From Daejeonella sp. (GTDB taxonomy: Bacteria > Bacteroidota > Bacteroidia > Sphingobacteriales > Sphingobacteriaceae): a DNA stretch of 64,000 bases. The stretch is from the NCBI RefSeq assembly GCF_017495225.1, contig NZ_JAFEIG010000020.1, positions 248,001-312,000 of the forward strand, read 5' to 3'. This document shows positions 62,575 to 64,000 of the stretch, in pieces; position 1 is the stretch's first letter, and the number at the start of each line of letters is the position of its first letter. The notes under the pieces were generated by a model. The model had not been told where the DNA came from. It ran no database searches and was given only the letters and a program-made list of their open reading frames with translations. The translations under genes and the position numbers were made by a program.

Positions 62575-63864
62575 ATGAAACAGAAGCATTTTTTAATTAT
62601 CGCCTTGATCTTGTTCCTTACAAATTCGTTACAAGCTCAGCAATCTGAAGCTGAAAAACCTTACAGTGTTGTTATCAAAGGTGGGCATGTGATTGATCCC
62701 AAAAACAATATCAATACCTTCATGGATATTGCGATTAAGGACGGCAAAATAGCTCTTGTAGCAAAAAACATTGATGGCTCCAAAGCTATACAGCTTGTAA
62801 ATGCTAAGGGAATGTACATTACACCTGGTTTGATTGATGCTCATGTGCACTTTTTCTGGGGCCATGATGGAAGTTCTTATATGAATGCACCCGCAGGACT
62901 TCCAGCTGATGGATTTACATTCCCTGCTGGCGTTACAACTGTAGTGGATGCTGGTAGTCCTGGTTGGAAAAATTTTGAACTATATAAAAAACAAACTATC
63001 GACGGTTCGCAAACTAGGGTTCTAGCTATGTTAAACATTGTGGGACAAGGAATGGCGGGTGGAAAATATGAGAATGATATCAATGAGATGGATCCTCAAA
63101 AAGCTGCTGATATGGCAAAAAAATACCCAAATGACATTGTTGGGTTCAAATTAGCACATTATAATGGTCGTACTTGGGAACCGACCGACCGATTAATGGA
63201 AGCTGGTAAGCTCGCAAATCTTCCTGTGATGGTCGATTTTGGTGGCGCAAACCCATTTTTACCGCTCGACTCTCTCTTTAATGTGAAATTCCGCCCAGGC
63301 GATATCTATACTCATGCCTTCGGTGGAAATGGTAGTACTAGTCCTAATGGACGTGAATCTATTGTTGATGTAACCACAAATAAGGTAAAACCTTACGTTA
63401 TAAAAGCTCAAAATAGAGGTGTAATTTTTGATGTTGGCTTTGGTGGTGCTAGCTTTTTATTTAATCAAGGAATTCCTGCCATTAAAAGTGGTTTTTATCC
63501 CAATTCAATTAGTACCGACCTCCACACAGGAAGCATGAACAATGCCATGAAAAATATGCCTAATATTATGTCTTTATTTATGGCAATGGGCATGGATCTT
63601 CAAAGTGTAATCAAAGCAAGTACTTGGAATCCGGCACAAGAAATCAAAAGACCAGATTTAGGAAACTTATCTGTGGGATCTGAAGCAGATATTGCTATAT
63701 TCACCCTTAGAAATGGAGATTTTGGTTTTTATGCTCGTGATGGAAAAATATCAGGCAAAAATAGACTTGAAACAGAAATGACAATTAAAGCTGGAAAAAT
63801 AGTTTATAATTTGAACGCAATTGCTGAGCCTAATGTTATCTCTAACCCTCCGCGACAAAAATAA
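62575..63864 (+). CDS. Exported amidohydrolase/deacetylase family metallohydrolase
   Basis: 429 residues with a Sec signal peptide (MKQKHFLIIALILFLTNSLQAQ). The binuclear metal site is complete: His90 and His92 in DAHVHFFWG, probable carboxylated Lys192 in VGFKLAHYNG, His in IYTHAFGG, and catalytic Asp in STDLHTGSM. It is closest to the EF_0837/AHA_3915-type amidohydrolase/deacetylase group, which from memory is encoded with a SelA-related PLP enzyme and a KDPG-type aldolase, exactly the neighbours here. It would remove an acyl group from an N-acyl amino-sugar acid in the periplasm. It diverges from the sigma gene. Confidence 0.87.
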   Translation: MKQKHFLIIALILFLTNSLQAQQSEAEKPYSVVIKGGHVIDPKNNINTFMDIAIKDGKIALVAKNIDGSKAIQLVNAKGMYITPGLIDAHVHFFWGHDGSSYMNAPAGLPADGFTFPAGVTTVVDAGSPGWKNFELYKKQTIDGSQTRVLAMLNIVGQGMAGGKYENDINEMDPQKAADMAKKYPNDIVGFKLAHYNGRTWEPTDRLMEAGKLANLPVMVDFGGANPFLPLDSLFNVKFRPGDIYTHAFGGNGSTSPNGRESIVDVTTNKVKPYVIKAQNRGVIFDVGFGGASFLFNQGIPAIKSGFYPNSISTDLHTGSMNNAMKNMPNIMSLFMAMGMDLQSVIKASTWNPAQEIKRPDLGNLSVGSEADIAIFTLRNGDFGFYARDGKISGKNRLETEMTIKAGKIVYNLNAIAEPNVISNPPRQK

Positions 63865-63896
63865 GCTGAACAAAAAATATTAAATTTTTAAAATAG

Positions 63897-64000
63897 ATGA
63901 CTTTTTTAAATCGAAACATCAAAAAAACAGGGCTTTTAGCTCTGTTTTTTTCATATTCATTAATTTGTCTATCACAAGAAAAAACTACAAATGCAATTAA
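63897..64000 (+). CDS. Exported protein, N-terminal part (cut by window end)
   Basis: Open frame from ATG 63897, 32 bp after the amidohydrolase stop, running off the window. Only 34 residues are visible: a basic start MTFLNRNIKKTG, a hydrophobic core LLALFFSYSLICL and an SQEK cleavage region, a good signal peptide. The family cannot be told. It is probably co-transcribed with the amidohydrolase, although a terminator-like hairpin lies inside its first codons. Confidence 0.6.
   Translation, partial: MTFLNRNIKKTGLLALFFSYSLICLSQEKTTNAI
63921..63951 (+). terminator. Terminator-like hairpin within a signal-peptide coding region
   Basis: AAAAAACAGGGC / GCTCTGTTTTTT (one G-U pair, loop TTTTA, and T-rich end) lies 57 bp after the amidohydrolase stop. 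By itself it looks like the other terminators in the window, but it falls in codons 9-19 of the partial exported protein. Confidence 0.45.

Noticed and set aside
1..64000. Search for tRNA, rRNA, CRISPR arrays, transposases, integrases or phage genes
   Set aside because: None recognised on either strand by reading; a tRNAscan, Infernal and IS search would settle this.

Overview
The window is about 64 kb of AT-rich DNA (roughly one third G+C by eye) from a member of the Bacteroidota, most likely a Sphingobacteriales/Pedobacter-like bacterium. The evidence is two SusC/SusD pairs, an ECF sigma/FecR pair feeding a SusC with an STN domain, near-absence of Shine-Dalgarno sequences, several upstream boxes fitting the Bacteroidota -7 consensus TAnnTTTG, and many lipoproteins and signal peptides of Bacteroidota style. 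No tRNA, rRNA, CRISPR array, transposase or phage gene was seen.

Positions 1-30,500 are mainly core genome. They hold purK (cut by the window edge) and purE, an AlgH/YqgE protein, pdxH-nuoC-nuoD, an ECF sigma factor with an anti-sigma-like membrane protein that ends in a trypsin-like protease, and a small Thr/Ala/Val/Asp-repeat lipoprotein. A tetR-tolC-adaptor-RND efflux operon follows, with a perfect inverted repeat lying between the two promoter boxes. After it come purB, an Nfu-type Fe-S protein, a haem-binding protein, an IMPase-family gene, lgt, mtaB, a ubiX-like gene, a ThuA-like protein, a degenerate DEAD-box protein, a methyltransferase, an aldose-epimerase-like gene, a canonical RhlE-like helicase, pyrG and yidC.

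Positions 30,500-43,800 hold a minus-strand accessory block that is almost entirely exported: a large FG-GAP/UnbV lipoprotein, a cytochrome c-sugar dehydrogenase fusion, a vanadium-haloperoxidase/PAP2-like lipoprotein, two further cytochromes c, an SMP-30-like lactonase, an exported RidA, a second sugar-dehydrogenase-like protein, an exported RraA-family protein, a bile-acid:sodium-symporter-family transporter and an NTF2-like protein. This looks like periplasmic oxidation of a sugar or sugar derivative, with import of an acid product.

Positions 44,000-64,000 hold a SusC/SusD pair and then a second PUL-like locus. In transcription order on the minus strand this is ECF sigma, FecR, SusC (with STN domain), SusD, a terminator, then an operon of an exported SelA/DgaE-like PLP enzyme, a sialidase-fold lipoprotein, a 2-keto-3-deoxy-aldonate kinase, a KDPG-type aldolase, an anion-symporter-type MFS protein and a TMEM220-like protein. 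A divergent exported amidohydrolase/deacetylase starts beyond the sigma gene. The set reads as an amino-sugar-acid pathway split across the inner membrane: deacetylation and ammonia elimination outside, import, then phosphorylation and aldol cleavage inside.

The most interesting non-coding signal is at about 60,305-60,421, between fecR and susC. Two stem-loops and a U-tract are fully paired only when read on the plus strand, antisense to the susC leader. They are preceded by a TAnnTTTG box, which is the layout expected of a cis-antisense PUL small RNA.
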